Source: Lentiprolixibacter aurantiacus
GTDB lineage: Bacteria; Bacteroidota; Bacteroidia; Flavobacteriales; Flavobacteriaceae
Direction: 5' to 3'
Length of the DNA: 64,000 bases
Assembly: GCF_026241225.1 (NCBI RefSeq)
Contig: NZ_JAPFQP010000001.1
Location: 558,001-622,000, forward strand
The notes below the pieces were generated by a model, which saw only the letters and a list, made by a program, of their open reading frames with translations, ran no database searches and was not told where the DNA came from. Below, one piece after another: positions 35,268 to 45,635 of this stretch; the first letter of the stretch is position 1; every line of letters starts with the position of its first letter. A program made the translations under genes and the position numbers.

Positions 35268-37064
35268 ATGAAACACATTCGCAACTTCTGTATCATCGCC
35301 CACATTGACCACGGTAAAAGTACTCTGGCAGACCGGTTACTGGATTTCACCGGATCGGTTACGGAACGGGAGAAGAAAGAGCAGTTGCTGGACAACATGG
35401 ACCTGGAGCGTGAGCGCGGTATTACCATTAAGAGCCATGCCATCCAGATGGAGTACACATACAAGGGTGAAAAATACGTCCTGAACCTCATTGACACCCC
35501 CGGCCATGTTGATTTTTCATATGAAGTTTCGAGGTCTATTGCTGCATGTGAAGGAGCTCTGCTTGTTGTGGATGCTGCCCAAAGCATACAGGCACAGACC
35601 ATTTCCAACCTCTACCTGGCCCTGGAGAATGATCTGGAGATCATTCCTGTGCTCAACAAGGTAGACCTTCCAAGCGCTAATCCGGAAGAAGTTACAGACG
35701 ACATTGTAGATCTGTTGGGTTGCGACCCCGGGGAAGTAATACCGGCCAGTGCAAAGACAGGTATAGGTATTGAAGAAATCCTCCAGGCTATTATTGAGCG
35801 TATCCCTGCCCCAAAGGGAGATCCAGATGCTCCGCTGCAGGCCCTGGTTTTTGATTCCGTATACAATCCCTTCCGCGGGGTTGAAACCTATTTCCGGGTG
35901 GTTAACGGGGAAATACGCAAAGGCCAGCAGATCAAATTCTTTGCTACGGGCAAGAGCTATTTCGCTGATGAAATCGGCACCCTGAAGCTACAGCAGCATC
36001 CCAAACAGAGGATCGGCACAGGGGATGTAGGTTACCTTATCACTGGGATCAAGGATGCCCGGGAAGTAAAAGTGGGGGATACTATTACGGACAGCAAAAA
36101 TCCTACAGACAAGGCCATTGCCGGCTTTGAAGATGTAAAACCCATGGTTTTTGCCGGGATCTATCCGGTAGACACCGAAGATTTTGAAGAACTCCGGTCC
36201 TCCATGGAGAAGCTTCAGTTAAATGATGCCTCCCTGGTATTTACGCCGGAAAGCAGCGCCGCTCTAGGTTTTGGATTCCGTTGCGGCTTCCTGGGGATGC
36301 TACATATGGAGATCATTCAGGAGCGATTGGAGCGGGAATTTGATATGACCGTAATCACTACGGTCCCCAATGTTAGCTATCACGCCTATTCGACTAAAGA
36401 TCCGGATGTTCCCATCATTGTAAACAACCCTTCGGACCTGCCAGACCCTTCCACCATAGACCGGGTGGAGGAGCCCTATATCAAAGCCACCATTATCACC
36501 AAGTCCGATTTTGTTGGGAACGTGATGTCGCTTTGCATAGAAAAACGCGGACAGATCACCAACCAGACCTACCTCACCACAGAGCGGGTAGAGCTGAATT
36601 TTGACATGCCGCTGGCAGAGATTGTTTTTGACTTTTATGATCGCCTTAAAACTGTATCCAAGGGCTATGCTTCCTTTGATTACAGTCCGATCGGCATGCG
36701 GGTTTCCAAACTGGTACGTGTAGACATTTTACTGAATGCACAGAACGTGGATGCCCTATCAGCATTGGTGCATTTTGACAATGCATACCACATCGGGAAG
36801 AAGATGTGTGAAAAGCTTAAGGAGCTTATCCCGAGGCAGCAATTTGATATCCCCATACAGGCTGCCATCGGTTCCAAGATTATTGCACGGGAGACCATCA
36901 AGGCACTTCGCAAGGATGTTACTGCCAAATGTTACGGTGGAGATATCACGCGTAAGCGTAAACTGCTGGAAAAACAAAAGAAGGGTAAAAAACGTATGCG
37001 CCAGGTTGGTAATGTGGAAATACCACAGCAGGCCTTTATGGCTGTACTGCGCCTCAATGATTAA
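35268..37064 (+). CDS. lepA: elongation factor 4 (LepA), back-translocating GTPase
   Basis: Ribosome-associated GTPase that acts on stalled or mistranslocated ribosomes. The 598-residue length is standard. The GTPase motifs are intact: AHIDHGKST (G1), DTPGHVDF (G3), and NKVDLP (G4); the LepA-specific end [20 protein letters not shown] lies in the last 45 residues. EF-G-like domains II, III and V follow the G domain in the usual order, and domain IV is absent as expected. It converges on the antiporter gene with six bases between stops. Confidence 0.97.
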   Translation: MKHIRNFCIIAHIDHGKSTLADRLLDFTGSVTEREKKEQLLDNMDLERERGITIKSHAIQMEYTYKGEKYVLNLIDTPGHVDFSYEVSRSIAACEGALLVVDAAQSIQAQTISNLYLALENDLEIIPVLNKVDLPSANPEEVTDDIVDLLGCDPGEVIPASAKTGIGIEEILQAIIERIPAPKGDPDAPLQALVFDSVYNPFRGVETYFRVVNGEIRKGQQIKFFATGKSYFADEIGTLKLQQHPKQRIGTGDVGYLITGIKDAREVKVGDTITDSKNPTDKAIAGFEDVKPMVFAGIYPVDTEDFEELRSSMEKLQLNDASLVFTPESSAALGFGFRCGFLGMLHMEIIQERLEREFDMTVITTVPNVSYHAYSTKDPDVPIIVNNPSDLPDPSTIDRVEEPYIKATIITKSDFVGNVMSLCIEKRGQITNQTYLTTERVELNFDMPLAEIVFDFYDRLKTVSKGYASFDYSPIGMRVSKLVRVDILLNAQNVDALSALVHFDNAYHIGKKMCEKLKELIPRQQFDIPIQAAIGSKIIARETIKALRKDVTAKCYGGDITRKRKLLEKQKKGKKRMRQVGNVEIPQQAFMAVLRLND

Positions 37065-37070
37065 GGCTGC

Positions 37071-38909
37071 CTAAACCAATTCCTCTTCTATATCGAAAAT
37101 CTTGCCTAGGTAAACCAGTTTGGATCCCTCCGGGATGGAGGTAACCTTGTCCTTTACCGAAGAAATGATATCCAGGTTGCCGTCCGGGTATTTGACAAAT
37201 AAGGGGATTACCTCATCGTCTGTCTGTGCTTTGCCTATAAGCTGTGCCAGTTGCTCGTTATTTTTCAGGATCAGTTCATGGATGGCAGGATACTTCAAAA
37301 CGGCCTCCGTCATTTTGATGAAATCATCAGTTTTGGAGAACAAACCCTCTTCAGGCATCTTGTCGGGATCATTCAGTTCCTCCGGGCTAACAAGTCGGAA
37401 CGATCCATTCTCTCCAAATTCCTCACCCAGTTTTTTTATGGCGTAGGCATTGATTTCAGCATTGCCTGTCATGGCCAGCAGGAAGCCTACATCGTTCAGT
37501 TCAATATTGTCCGTAAGGCTGTCCGAATAAATATTGGCCGTCATAGCCTCGAGGCCCAGTTTTTTTGCGTGCTCAATATTCGCCGGGTTGTTGTCTATCA
37601 GCACCACATGGCGGTTGTTGTTTTTGAGGTAATTTGCAATTAAACGGCTCGCCTTGGAAGCTCCGACGATCAGAATACCTTCTGAATTTTTGAGGAACAC
37701 CCCAACCATCTTGGCAAAAAGTCTGGCAGTAGTGGCATTAAGCAATACGGTTCCAAGCACGATCATAAAAACTAGGGGCGTAATATACTCGGCTCCCGGC
37801 TCTCCTTTTACAATTAGCTTGGAGCCAAAAAGGGAAGCGATACCTGCGGCCACAATCCCCCTGGGGCCCACCCAGCCAATGAACATTTTTTCATTGAGTT
37901 TTAGCTTGGACCCCCGGGTGCTCAGGAACACCCCCAATGGCCTTACCAAAAAGACAATCACCGCAAACAATATGGCAGTATTCCAGTTGTAGATCAACTC
38001 CAGGTCACTGATGTTAATATTGGCTGCCAGCAATATGAATAAGATGGAAATCAGCAAAACACTCAGGGATTCCTTGAAATAGAGCAGCTCTTTGATATTG
38101 GGCAGGTTGAGGTTACCCATCACCATTCCCATGACCACTACGGCGAGTAAGCCGGATTCGTGGGCGAATATATCGGACTCTACAAAAACCAGAAGCACTA
38201 CGGAGAGGGAAACCACATTTAAGAGGTAATGGGGAATGAAATTCCTTTTGATCGCAAAGGCCAGGGCATGGGCAAAGGTAAACCCGAAGGTGGATCCAAA
38301 TAACAGGATCTTCCCGAATTCTATCATGGCCGTTTTGGTGTAGGCCTGCCCTTCCCCAACGCTGATGAACTCAAAAACCAGAACCGCAACCAGAGCGCCT
38401 ATCGGATCTATGAGGATCCCCTCCCATTTGAGTACGGCTGAGATATCTTTTTTCAGAGGGATATTCCGGAGGATAGGTGTAATTACGGTTGGTCCTGTCA
38501 CGATGATCAATGCAGAGAACAAAAAAGAAATTTGCCAGGAAAGGTCAAAAATATAGTGGGCTGCCAACCCGGCCACAATAAATGTCACCAGGGTCCCTAC
38601 GGTAATTAGCTTGGTGATCACCGGCCCCACATTGGCGATCTCCGACCGCTTTAAGGTGAGTCCCCCTTCAAAAAGGATGATGCTGATGGCCAGGGACACA
38701 AAATAATAGAGTCCTTCCCCGGGGAAAAGGCCGTTTGTTCCATTCCAGACGGGTTCAATAAGCTTGCTGCCATCTTCAGTAAATAGAGTGGCAATAGGAC
38801 CTACCAGAAGCCCTACAAGGATCAAAGGCAGGATGGCGGGCAGTTTAAACCGCCACGCAAGCCACTGTGCGCAAATTCCTAAAATGATGATCCCTGCCAG
38901 TTCTAACAT
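37071..38909 (-). CDS. CPA-type sodium/potassium-proton antiporter with TrkA-N domain
   Basis: Inner-membrane cation/proton antiporter of 612 residues. Twelve or so helices cover residues 1-400, with the typical LFEGGLTL and VTGPTVITPIL segments and VGPRGIVAAGIASL near 345. A cytoplasmic TrkA-N/Rossmann domain follows from about 405 (GILIVGASKASRLIAN), then a possible second regulatory domain. NhaP/CPA1 and KefB-like systems share this plan. The RCK-type domain suggests regulation by nucleotide binding. Single gene converging with lepA. Confidence 0.92.
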   Translation of the reverse strand: MLELAGIIILGICAQWLAWRFKLPAILPLILVGLLVGPIATLFTEDGSKLIEPVWNGTNGLFPGEGLYYFVSLAISIILFEGGLTLKRSEIANVGPVITKLITVGTLVTFIVAGLAAHYIFDLSWQISFLFSALIIVTGPTVITPILRNIPLKKDISAVLKWEGILIDPIGALVAVLVFEFISVGEGQAYTKTAMIEFGKILLFGSTFGFTFAHALAFAIKRNFIPHYLLNVVSLSVVLLVFVESDIFAHESGLLAVVVMGMVMGNLNLPNIKELLYFKESLSVLLISILFILLAANINISDLELIYNWNTAILFAVIVFLVRPLGVFLSTRGSKLKLNEKMFIGWVGPRGIVAAGIASLFGSKLIVKGEPGAEYITPLVFMIVLGTVLLNATTARLFAKMVGVFLKNSEGILIVGASKASRLIANYLKNNNRHVVLIDNNPANIEHAKKLGLEAMTANIYSDSLTDNIELNDVGFLLAMTGNAEINAYAIKKLGEEFGENGSFRLVSPEELNDPDKMPEEGLFSKTDDFIKMTEAVLKYPAIHELILKNNEQLAQLIGKAQTDDEVIPLFVKYPDGNLDIISSVKDKVTSIPEGSKLVYLGKIFDIEEELV

Positions 38910-39169
38910 AATTCCTTCTCTCCGGGTGCTAGGGCAATGAAAGCCACAAACACCGTAAAACGAATGGGGAAAATAGCATTTTTATTCGAAAACCAGGCAG
39001 GGGCACGGATTTTTGAATATAAACTTAAGCTTCGAGCCTGTGTTTATGATCCTGACCGTAGAACTGCCCCTGAAACGCCTATGCCTCGGGCAGAAATCCT
39101 AAAAATACCTAAACAATACCCCTGATCCGGTGACCTTTTCTTATTTTGCGGCATTTTGATGCCGAGCGC

Positions 39170-40030
39170 GTGAAACTATACGTTGTAGAATGTGGAAATT
39201 TTAAGCTGGATGGAGGGGCCATGTTTGGTGTGGTTCCTAAAACCCTGTGGAGCAGGACCAATCCGGCAGATGACAATAACCTGATTGACATGGCTGCCCG
39301 TTGCCTTCTGATAGAAGACGGAAACCGTTTGATCCTAATCGACAACGGTATGGGCGACAAACAATCGGAAAAGTTCTTTGGCTACTATTATCTCTGGGGA
39401 GACCACTCCCTGGATGGATCCCTGGCCAAACACGGGTTTCACCGCGATGATATTACCGACGTATTCCTTACCCATCTTCATTTTGACCATTGCGGAGGAA
39501 GCATCCGATGGAACAGCAAGCGCGATGGCTATGAACCCGCTTTTAAGAATGCCGTTTACTGGAGCAATAAAGCCCACTGGAACTGGGCGGTTTACCCCAA
39601 TCCAAGGGAAAAAGCCTCTTTTTTAAAGGAAAACATCCTGCCCATTCAGGAAAGCGGCCAGCTGCAGTTCATAGACTCCCGAGGGAAGTCTTTTCTCAAT
39701 GAATCGGCGCTTGGGTTCGGGATCCTGATGGTAGATGGGCACACGGAAAAACAGATGATACCCCATATTTCCTATCAGGGAAAAACCCTGGTGTTTATGG
39801 CAGACCTGTTACCTACTACCGGGCACATTCCGCTTCCATACGTAATGGGATATGACACCCGCCCTTTGCTTACTCTGGGGGAGAAAAAGGAGTTTTTGGA
39901 CAAGGCGGTGGCCAACGACTACTACCTCTTCCTGGAACACGATGCCGTAACTGAAGTCTGTACCCTGAAGCATACTGAAAAAGGGGTAAGGCTAAATAAC
40001 ACCTATAGCTTTGATGAAGTTTTTTCCTAA
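39170..40030 (+). CDS. metallo-beta-lactamase-fold hydrolase
   Basis: Soluble MBL-fold hydrolase of about 287 residues. The zinc motif is THLHFDHCGG, with further ligands at DGHTEKQM and in LEHDAV near the end. The start is read as GTG at 39170 (KLYVVECGNFKL follows); an upstream TTG would add unrelated residues, and an ATG at 39160 is out of frame. It resembles the quorum-quenching lactonase-like MBL subgroup, which acts on lactones or other esters, but the substrate cannot be fixed. Its stop overlaps the next gene by 17 bases. Confidence 0.86.
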   Translation: MKLYVVECGNFKLDGGAMFGVVPKTLWSRTNPADDNNLIDMAARCLLIEDGNRLILIDNGMGDKQSEKFFGYYYLWGDHSLDGSLAKHGFHRDDITDVFLTHLHFDHCGGSIRWNSKRDGYEPAFKNAVYWSNKAHWNWAVYPNPREKASFLKENILPIQESGQLQFIDSRGKSFLNESALGFGILMVDGHTEKQMIPHISYQGKTLVFMADLLPTTGHIPLPYVMGYDTRPLLTLGEKKEFLDKAVANDYYLFLEHDAVTEVCTLKHTEKGVRLNNTYSFDEVFS

Positions 40031-40892
40031 ACCTATGCTCCTTTTGGTAATACTACTTTTCGGGGCTTGTCAAACCAATTCCCGAACAAGCTGGGATTTT
40101 ACAACTGAAAATGTCTTCACTCCGGGCATTGAGGGTCCTGCAGTTAATAGCGAGAGACTGTTGTTTGCTGTTAATTTTGAAAAGGAAGGCACAATAGGGG
40201 TGGTTGATGAAACTGGCGAAGGCAAGGTATTCCTTGAGCTGCCGGAAGGAAGTATTGGAAATGGCATACGCTTTGATTCTGATGGTAATATGTTTATTGC
40301 GGATTATGCAGGCCATAAGGTGTATCGCGTAGCAAGGGGTTCTGACATCCCCGAGGTCTGGGCAGAAGAAGCCAATATGAATCAGCCTAACGACCTGACC
40401 CTTGGGAGACAGGGGCAGATTTACCTTTCAGATCCCGACTGGAGCATCAATACGGGTAAAATTTGGATGGTCGATCAGCAGAGAAATGTTGTATTGTTGG
40501 AGGATAAGATGGGAACTACAAACGGAATTGAACTTAGCCCTGATGGCAATATCCTGTATGTTAACGAATCTATACAGCGAAAGGTTTGGAAATACGATAT
40601 CCTCCCGGGGGGGGCTATCGGCAATAAGGAACTGCTCATTTCGTTTAAAGACTTTGGGCTGGACGGTATGCGCTGTGACGAAAAGGGAAATTTGTACATT
40701 ACGCGCTTCGAAAAAGGGACCGTGGTAGTGGTTTCTCCTGAAGGTAAAATTCTGGATGAAATAGAATTAAAAGGAAAAAAGCCCTCCAACATCACTTTTG
40801 GTGGTGAGGATTGGCAAACCTGCTATGTAACTATGGCAGACCGGGGTTGTGTGGAAGCTTTCCGTGCACTTTACCCCAGAAGATCAAATTGA
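40014..40892 (+). CDS. SMP-30/gluconolactonase-like lipoprotein
   Basis: Six-bladed propeller lipoprotein of 292 residues. The signal MKFFPKPMLLLVILLFGAC places the lipobox cysteine at residue 19. Family landmarks: GNGIRFDSDGNMFIADYAGHKVYR, QPNDLTLGRQGQIYLSDPDWS, GIELSPDGNILYVNES and GLDGMRCDEKGNLYIT, which hold the calcium-ligand Asp, Asn and Glu of SMP-30 proteins. A sugar-lactonase-type activity is inferred from family. It starts inside the end of the MBL gene, so the two are coupled; both are lactone-hydrolase-like folds. Confidence 0.88.
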   Translation: MKFFPKPMLLLVILLFGACQTNSRTSWDFTTENVFTPGIEGPAVNSERLLFAVNFEKEGTIGVVDETGEGKVFLELPEGSIGNGIRFDSDGNMFIADYAGHKVYRVARGSDIPEVWAEEANMNQPNDLTLGRQGQIYLSDPDWSINTGKIWMVDQQRNVVLLEDKMGTTNGIELSPDGNILYVNESIQRKVWKYDILPGGAIGNKELLISFKDFGLDGMRCDEKGNLYITRFEKGTVVVVSPEGKILDEIELKGKKPSNITFGGEDWQTCYVTMADRGCVEAFRALYPRRSN

Positions 40893-40912
40893 GATTAACT
40901 AAAATTGAATAT

Positions 40913-42553
40913 ATGATTACAAAAAGTGGAGTTGGTTTTGCTGGCTTGATCATGGGAGCCATACTGCTGATGGGATGCGGGGCAACACAATTGGTGTCTA
41001 CGCCAATTGAAAACATAGACCGAATACCCCTGAAAGTTGCTGAATTGACAGAAGAGGAAAAGAAAACCTGGGGTCATGCTGATTTGCTTACCGATACCAT
41101 CCCCGGTATGAGTGTAGACAAAGCCTATAAGGAAATCATTGGTAACCGCAAGGGTAAAACAGTGATCGTAGCTGTCCTGGATTCTGGAATAGACCTGAAT
41201 CACGAAGACCTTGACGGCGTACTATGGACCAACAGCGATGAAAAACCTGGGAACGGCAAAGATGACGATGGGAACGGCTACATTGATGATGTTCATGGCT
41301 ACAATTTCCTGGGCACTTCATACAACGAACAACTGGAATATGCTCGCATTGTTCGTCTGGGAATAGGAAGTGATGAATACCAGGCAAAAGCCAGGGCTAT
41401 GGTCGATTCAGAATATCCTGAAATGCTCCAGAATAAGCAGCGTTATGAGCAGATCCTGCAGGTGGTTAAAAGTTCGGACGAGGCCATTAAAAAACACCTG
41501 GGCAAAGACAGTTACACTAAAAACGACGTAAACGAAATCAAAACTGACGATCAGACCCTTGCGCAGCAGGTATCTGTGATTCAGCAAATGTACGCCTATG
41601 CCGAAAGCATCCCGGAAGTAATGGAGGAGCTCAATGAAGGCATTAAATACTTTTCAGAACATGTGAATTATTACCTCAATGTGGATTTCAATGGGCGGGA
41701 AGAAGTAGGCGATAATCCGTACGAACTGAATGATGTTGGATACGGCAATGGCAACCCTATGAATCTTGTGCCTGATGAAGATCACGGTACGCATGTAGCC
41801 GGGATTATTGCTGCGGAACGCAACAACGGACTGGGTGTAGATGGTGTGGCAAACAATGTGCAGATAATGAGCGTTCGTGCTGTGCCTAATGGGGATGAAT
41901 ACGACAAAGACATCGCCCTGGGTATTCGCTACGCGGTAGACAACGGCGCACAAATCATCAATTGTAGTTTTGGAAAGTCCTTTTCTCCAAATCCGGAATG
42001 GGTTTATGATGCCCTTAAATATGCGGCATCTAAGGATGTGCTTATCGTACATGCCGCTGGTAATGACGGACTTGATCTGGATTCTCCGGAAAACCCGAAT
42101 TTTCCCAACGACCAGATTGGCACAGACCCTGAAATGGTAGACAACGTTATTACCGTAGGCTCTCTGGACAGCAGTTATGGTTCTGAAATGGTTTCCGGAT
42201 TCTCCAATTACGGAAAAAGCAATGTGGATGTGTTTGCTCCAGGCGGAGCCATTTACTCCACTGTTCCGGGCAGTACTTATAAATTCATGGGTGGCACTTC
42301 TATGGCTGCACCAGGAGTAAGTGGTATTGCGGCCCTGATTCGTTCCTATTATCCCAAACTAACAGCTCCGGAAGTAAAAAAGATTTTAATCGATTCTGGC
42401 CTTAGTGCCACGGCTTCTGTTGTTGTGGCCGGAGATTCGGATAACACCAAGCCTTTTAATGCAATTAGCAAATCCGGAAAAATGGTGAATGCCTTCAATG
42501 CGCTGATCATGGCTAACAAAGTGGCGCAAGGCAAAATTAAACTCGCAAAATGA
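40913..42553 (+). CDS. S8 (subtilisin-like) serine peptidase lipoprotein
   Basis: Exported subtilase of 546 residues. From the ATG at 40913, LLMGC gives the lipobox cysteine at 22. The catalytic triad is clear: AVLDSGIDLNHED (Asp90), DHGTHVAGIIA, and GGTSMAAPGVSGIAAL with the serine. An insertion of about 160 residues, mostly helical, sits between the aspartate and histidine motifs and is longer than in a basic subtilase. The next gene, an M1 peptidase, overlaps by four bases (ATGA), so the two are co-translated. Confidence 0.95.
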   Translation: MITKSGVGFAGLIMGAILLMGCGATQLVSTPIENIDRIPLKVAELTEEEKKTWGHADLLTDTIPGMSVDKAYKEIIGNRKGKTVIVAVLDSGIDLNHEDLDGVLWTNSDEKPGNGKDDDGNGYIDDVHGYNFLGTSYNEQLEYARIVRLGIGSDEYQAKARAMVDSEYPEMLQNKQRYEQILQVVKSSDEAIKKHLGKDSYTKNDVNEIKTDDQTLAQQVSVIQQMYAYAESIPEVMEELNEGIKYFSEHVNYYLNVDFNGREEVGDNPYELNDVGYGNGNPMNLVPDEDHGTHVAGIIAAERNNGLGVDGVANNVQIMSVRAVPNGDEYDKDIALGIRYAVDNGAQIINCSFGKSFSPNPEWVYDALKYAASKDVLIVHAAGNDGLDLDSPENPNFPNDQIGTDPEMVDNVITVGSLDSSYGSEMVSGFSNYGKSNVDVFAPGGAIYSTVPGSTYKFMGGTSMAAPGVSGIAALIRSYYPKLTAPEVKKILIDSGLSATASVVVAGDSDNTKPFNAISKSGKMVNAFNALIMANKVAQGKIKLAK

Positions 42554-44409
42554 TAAAAAATATGATGAGGTTTCTCCTGATCCTGCTCGTTTTGGCAGGG
42601 GTCTTTTCACTTCAGGGACAGGAAAACGGATACTGGCAACAGCATGTAGACTATCAGATGGATGTTACCGTAGATGTTGATGACTTTACATTCTCCGGTA
42701 CCCAAAAGCTAACCTATACAAACAATTCTCCCGAAACCCTGAAACGGGTATTTTACCACATGTACTTCAATGCTTTCCAGCCGGGAAGCGAAATGGATAT
42801 GCGACTTCAGCAAATTGAAGATCCGGACAGACGAATGGTCACTGATGGAGAAAGCCGTATTGCAGACCTGAAGCCAGATGAAATTGGCTACATGCGCGCC
42901 ACTTCATTGCTCCAGGACAGTAAAGCAGTTTCCTATCAGCTTGAAGGAACCATCCTGGAAGTAGAGCTGGCAGAGCCCATTCCTGCCGGGGGTAGCACCC
43001 AATTGGATATGACTTTCGAGGGACAGGTACCGCTTCAGATCCGCCGCTCAGGGCGTAATAACCGGGAGGGTGTAGCCCTTTCCATGAGCCAGTGGTATCC
43101 CAAAATGGCAGAGTACGATTTTGAGGGCTGGCATGCCCACCCCTATATAGCCCGTGAATTCCATGGTGTGTGGGGGGATTTTGATGTAAAGCTTACTATA
43201 GACAAGCGCTATGTTGTGGGGGGGACAGGTTACCTGCAAAACCCACAGGAAATTGGTCATGGATACCAGGCCCCTGGCACCAAAGTTCCCAGGGTAAAAG
43301 GAAAGACCCTCACCTGGCATTTTAAAGCACCCAATGTGCACGACTTTATGTGGGCTGCCGATCCCGATTATATCCATGACACTCTGGAAATGGAAAATGG
43401 GCCTGACCTGCATTTCTTTTACAAGAACAAGGAGGAAATCATTGACAACTGGAAAAAGCTTCAGCCGAAAACTGCTGAAGCCATGACTTTCTTCAACAAA
43501 AATGTAGGCCCTTATCCGTATAAGCAATATTCGGTTATTCAGGGGGGAGATGGCGGCATGGAATACGCCATGAGCACACTGGTGACCGGAGAGCGAAGCT
43601 TCAACAGCCTCGTTGGGGTAATGGTACACGAACTGGCCCATTCCTGGTTTCAGCATGTGTTGGCTACCAATGAATCCAAACACGCCTGGATGGACGAAGG
43701 ATTTACTTCTTTTATCTCCAGCCTGTGCATGAACAGCATCATGGATCAACAAAATGAAAATCCATTTGCCGGTTCCTACGACGGGTATTACAGACTGGTT
43801 GGATCGGGGAAAGAACAGCCGCAAACTACCCATTCTGACCGTTATGAATACAATGCAGCCTATGGGGCTTCAGCCTACAGCAAAGGTGCCGTGTTCCTGG
43901 CGCAGCTGGGATATGTGATCGGACAGGATAAACTAATGCAAACCCTGAGGGAATACTACAGGCTGTTCCAGTTTAAGCATCCAACCCCTAATGACATCAT
44001 TCGCACAGCTGAAAAGCTAACGGATCTCCACCTTGGTTGGTATCTCATGGATTGGACCCAAACCACCAATACCATAGATTACGGCATTAAGGAAGTAACC
44101 GGTAATGAAGAGTCAACCCAGATAGTGCTGGAAAGAATAGGGCTTATGCCCATGCCTCAGGATATCCTGGTGGTCTATGAAGACGGCAGCAGGGAGACTT
44201 TTTACGCCCCTCTGCGTATGATGCGTGGCGAAAAGGGAAATCCATACCCGGCTATTTCACGAACGGTTTTACCAGATTGGCCCTGGGCAATGCCTACTTA
44301 TACGTTTACGGTAAACAAGCCTTTGAGCAATGTACGGGCTATCCTGCTAGATCCTTCTCAGTTGATGGCAGACATAAATCCGGATAACAACCTCTGGCAG
44401 CGGCCTTAA
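42550..44409 (+). CDS. M1 family metallopeptidase
   Basis: Exported gluzincin aminopeptidase of 619 residues. A signal peptide (FLLILLVLAGVFSLQGQ) precedes a beta-domain. The zinc site is HELAH at residues 360-364 with the third ligand Glu383 after 18 residues, and the exopeptidase motif GGMEYA lies just upstream (near 335-340). Overlaps the stop of the S8 peptidase by four bases, indicating coupled translation. The S8/M1 pair probably degrades peptides in the periplasm or outside the cell; substrate unknown. Confidence 0.94.
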   Translation: MIKNMMRFLLILLVLAGVFSLQGQENGYWQQHVDYQMDVTVDVDDFTFSGTQKLTYTNNSPETLKRVFYHMYFNAFQPGSEMDMRLQQIEDPDRRMVTDGESRIADLKPDEIGYMRATSLLQDSKAVSYQLEGTILEVELAEPIPAGGSTQLDMTFEGQVPLQIRRSGRNNREGVALSMSQWYPKMAEYDFEGWHAHPYIAREFHGVWGDFDVKLTIDKRYVVGGTGYLQNPQEIGHGYQAPGTKVPRVKGKTLTWHFKAPNVHDFMWAADPDYIHDTLEMENGPDLHFFYKNKEEIIDNWKKLQPKTAEAMTFFNKNVGPYPYKQYSVIQGGDGGMEYAMSTLVTGERSFNSLVGVMVHELAHSWFQHVLATNESKHAWMDEGFTSFISSLCMNSIMDQQNENPFAGSYDGYYRLVGSGKEQPQTTHSDRYEYNAAYGASAYSKGAVFLAQLGYVIGQDKLMQTLREYYRLFQFKHPTPNDIIRTAEKLTDLHLGWYLMDWTQTTNTIDYGIKEVTGNEESTQIVLERIGLMPMPQDILVVYEDGSRETFYAPLRMMRGEKGNPYPAISRTVLPDWPWAMPTYTFTVNKPLSNVRAILLDPSQLMADINPDNNLWQRP

Positions 44410-44432
44410 ATAAAGGCCTAAATTGAGTTAGC

Positions 44433-45632
44433 CTACTTGTACCAGCTGGTTTTCTCGTACATGCTGTTTTTTGCAGCACGCTCCCGATTATAGAGGACCA
44501 TATGTGTCCTGTCTATAACACGTTCCCGGTAACCCAGCAGGTGGAAAAACGGCTTGCTAAAGAACCGCGCCACCTTGAGGTTAACCATAAGGGATTCTGA
44601 TCTTTCGGAAACCCGATTGATCCCGGGGAGCCACGTAAGGAAATTGTCGAACCGGATATGCCTGAGGAAGGCTGAAAAACGCAGGGCCCATTTGGGGATT
44701 TTTCGGATCAGGAAAAATCCTTCCTCGCCCTGGTCCTGGTATAGTGGCATAAAAAGAATGGTGTCTTTCTCCGCGCTGATTATCTCCCCGTTATGTCTGG
44801 CAAACCGCGTTCCTTTCTCCAGGTGCTCAAAGCTCTGTGCCCCCAAAATCATCTCAAATTTGTCTTCGGAAGTAATTTTGTGCCGATGGATTACTTCATA
44901 AAAATTGCGGTTACCCTGGGCTGATGCCTGTAGCTGACGGCATAATGCCTTCTTGTCTATCTCAGGATGTGGCTCCATAATCCCGGTGATCATCATCGTT
45001 AACCATGTAAAAGCAACACTGTTCGCCGCCGATTCTTCCTTAAAATGTTGCCCGGATTCAAAACCGATCGTAACATAGCCTTTTTCATTGATATAACTCA
45101 GCAGCGGGCCTTCCAGGTATTCTTCTATGCCCAGGATCACCGGAACAGGAAACAACCGGGCAAATTTCCGGTTGATCATTGCATCATTGATAGTAATAAA
45201 GGGCAGGGTCTGGCTGGAGGTAGTATGGTAATCGATAAAATAATAGGGAGGGGGTTTGGAATCTAATACCTCTTTAAGGAAGCGATATATCTCCTCCATT
45301 TCCTTTTCTTCATCTCGGCGTTCTTCCTGATGGTTATTCTTGAGGCCATCAATACCTTTTCGGGTCCACATGCGATTAAGGTCGAAAGACAGGAAACGTT
45401 TCTCCTGCTTAAGGGCCGGGATATTTCCTCGTATGCCATAAACCGTCCCCCGAATATCGATCCCCAGTTTATCGACTTCTGTAAATACCTGTTCAAGGGC
45501 CTGCACCCCGGAGGGTTCATTGCCGTGGATTCCTCCAAAAAAAATAACCGTTGGCCCGGACTCTTTCCCTTGCAGCTTCCCAATAATACGGGAAGTTTCC
45601 ACTTCCATTTCTTTTACAGGGCTGTTGGCCAT
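44433..45632 (-). CDS. succinylglutamate desuccinylase/aspartoacylase-like zinc deacylase
   Basis: M14-related deacylase of 399 residues. The zinc motif GGIHGNEPSG gives His and Glu, and FIDYHTTSSQTLPF gives the third ligand His. The first 240 residues form the catalytic domain; the last 150 are an extra beta-rich and basic region. It follows the amidoligase-CBS gene on the same strand with three bases between them, so they are one operon. In related genomes such deacylases often sit with GCS2-type amidoligases and RimK-like ATP-grasp enzymes. A role removing an acyl or amino-acid group made by the amidoligase is inference. Confidence 0.88.
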   Translation of the reverse strand: MANSPVKEMEVETSRIIGKLQGKESGPTVIFFGGIHGNEPSGVQALEQVFTEVDKLGIDIRGTVYGIRGNIPALKQEKRFLSFDLNRMWTRKGIDGLKNNHQEERRDEEKEMEEIYRFLKEVLDSKPPPYYFIDYHTTSSQTLPFITINDAMINRKFARLFPVPVILGIEEYLEGPLLSYINEKGYVTIGFESGQHFKEESAANSVAFTWLTMMITGIMEPHPEIDKKALCRQLQASAQGNRNFYEVIHRHKITSEDKFEMILGAQSFEHLEKGTRFARHNGEIISAEKDTILFMPLYQDQGEEGFFLIRKIPKWALRFSAFLRHIRFDNFLTWLPGINRVSERSESLMVNLKVARFFSKPFFHLLGYRERVIDRTHMVLYNRERAAKNSMYEKTSWYK

Positions 45633-45635
45633 AAT

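Noticed and set aside
43048-43833. 261-residue antisense frame in the M1 peptidase gene
   Set aside because: Lies opposite the intact zinc-site region and has no family pattern.
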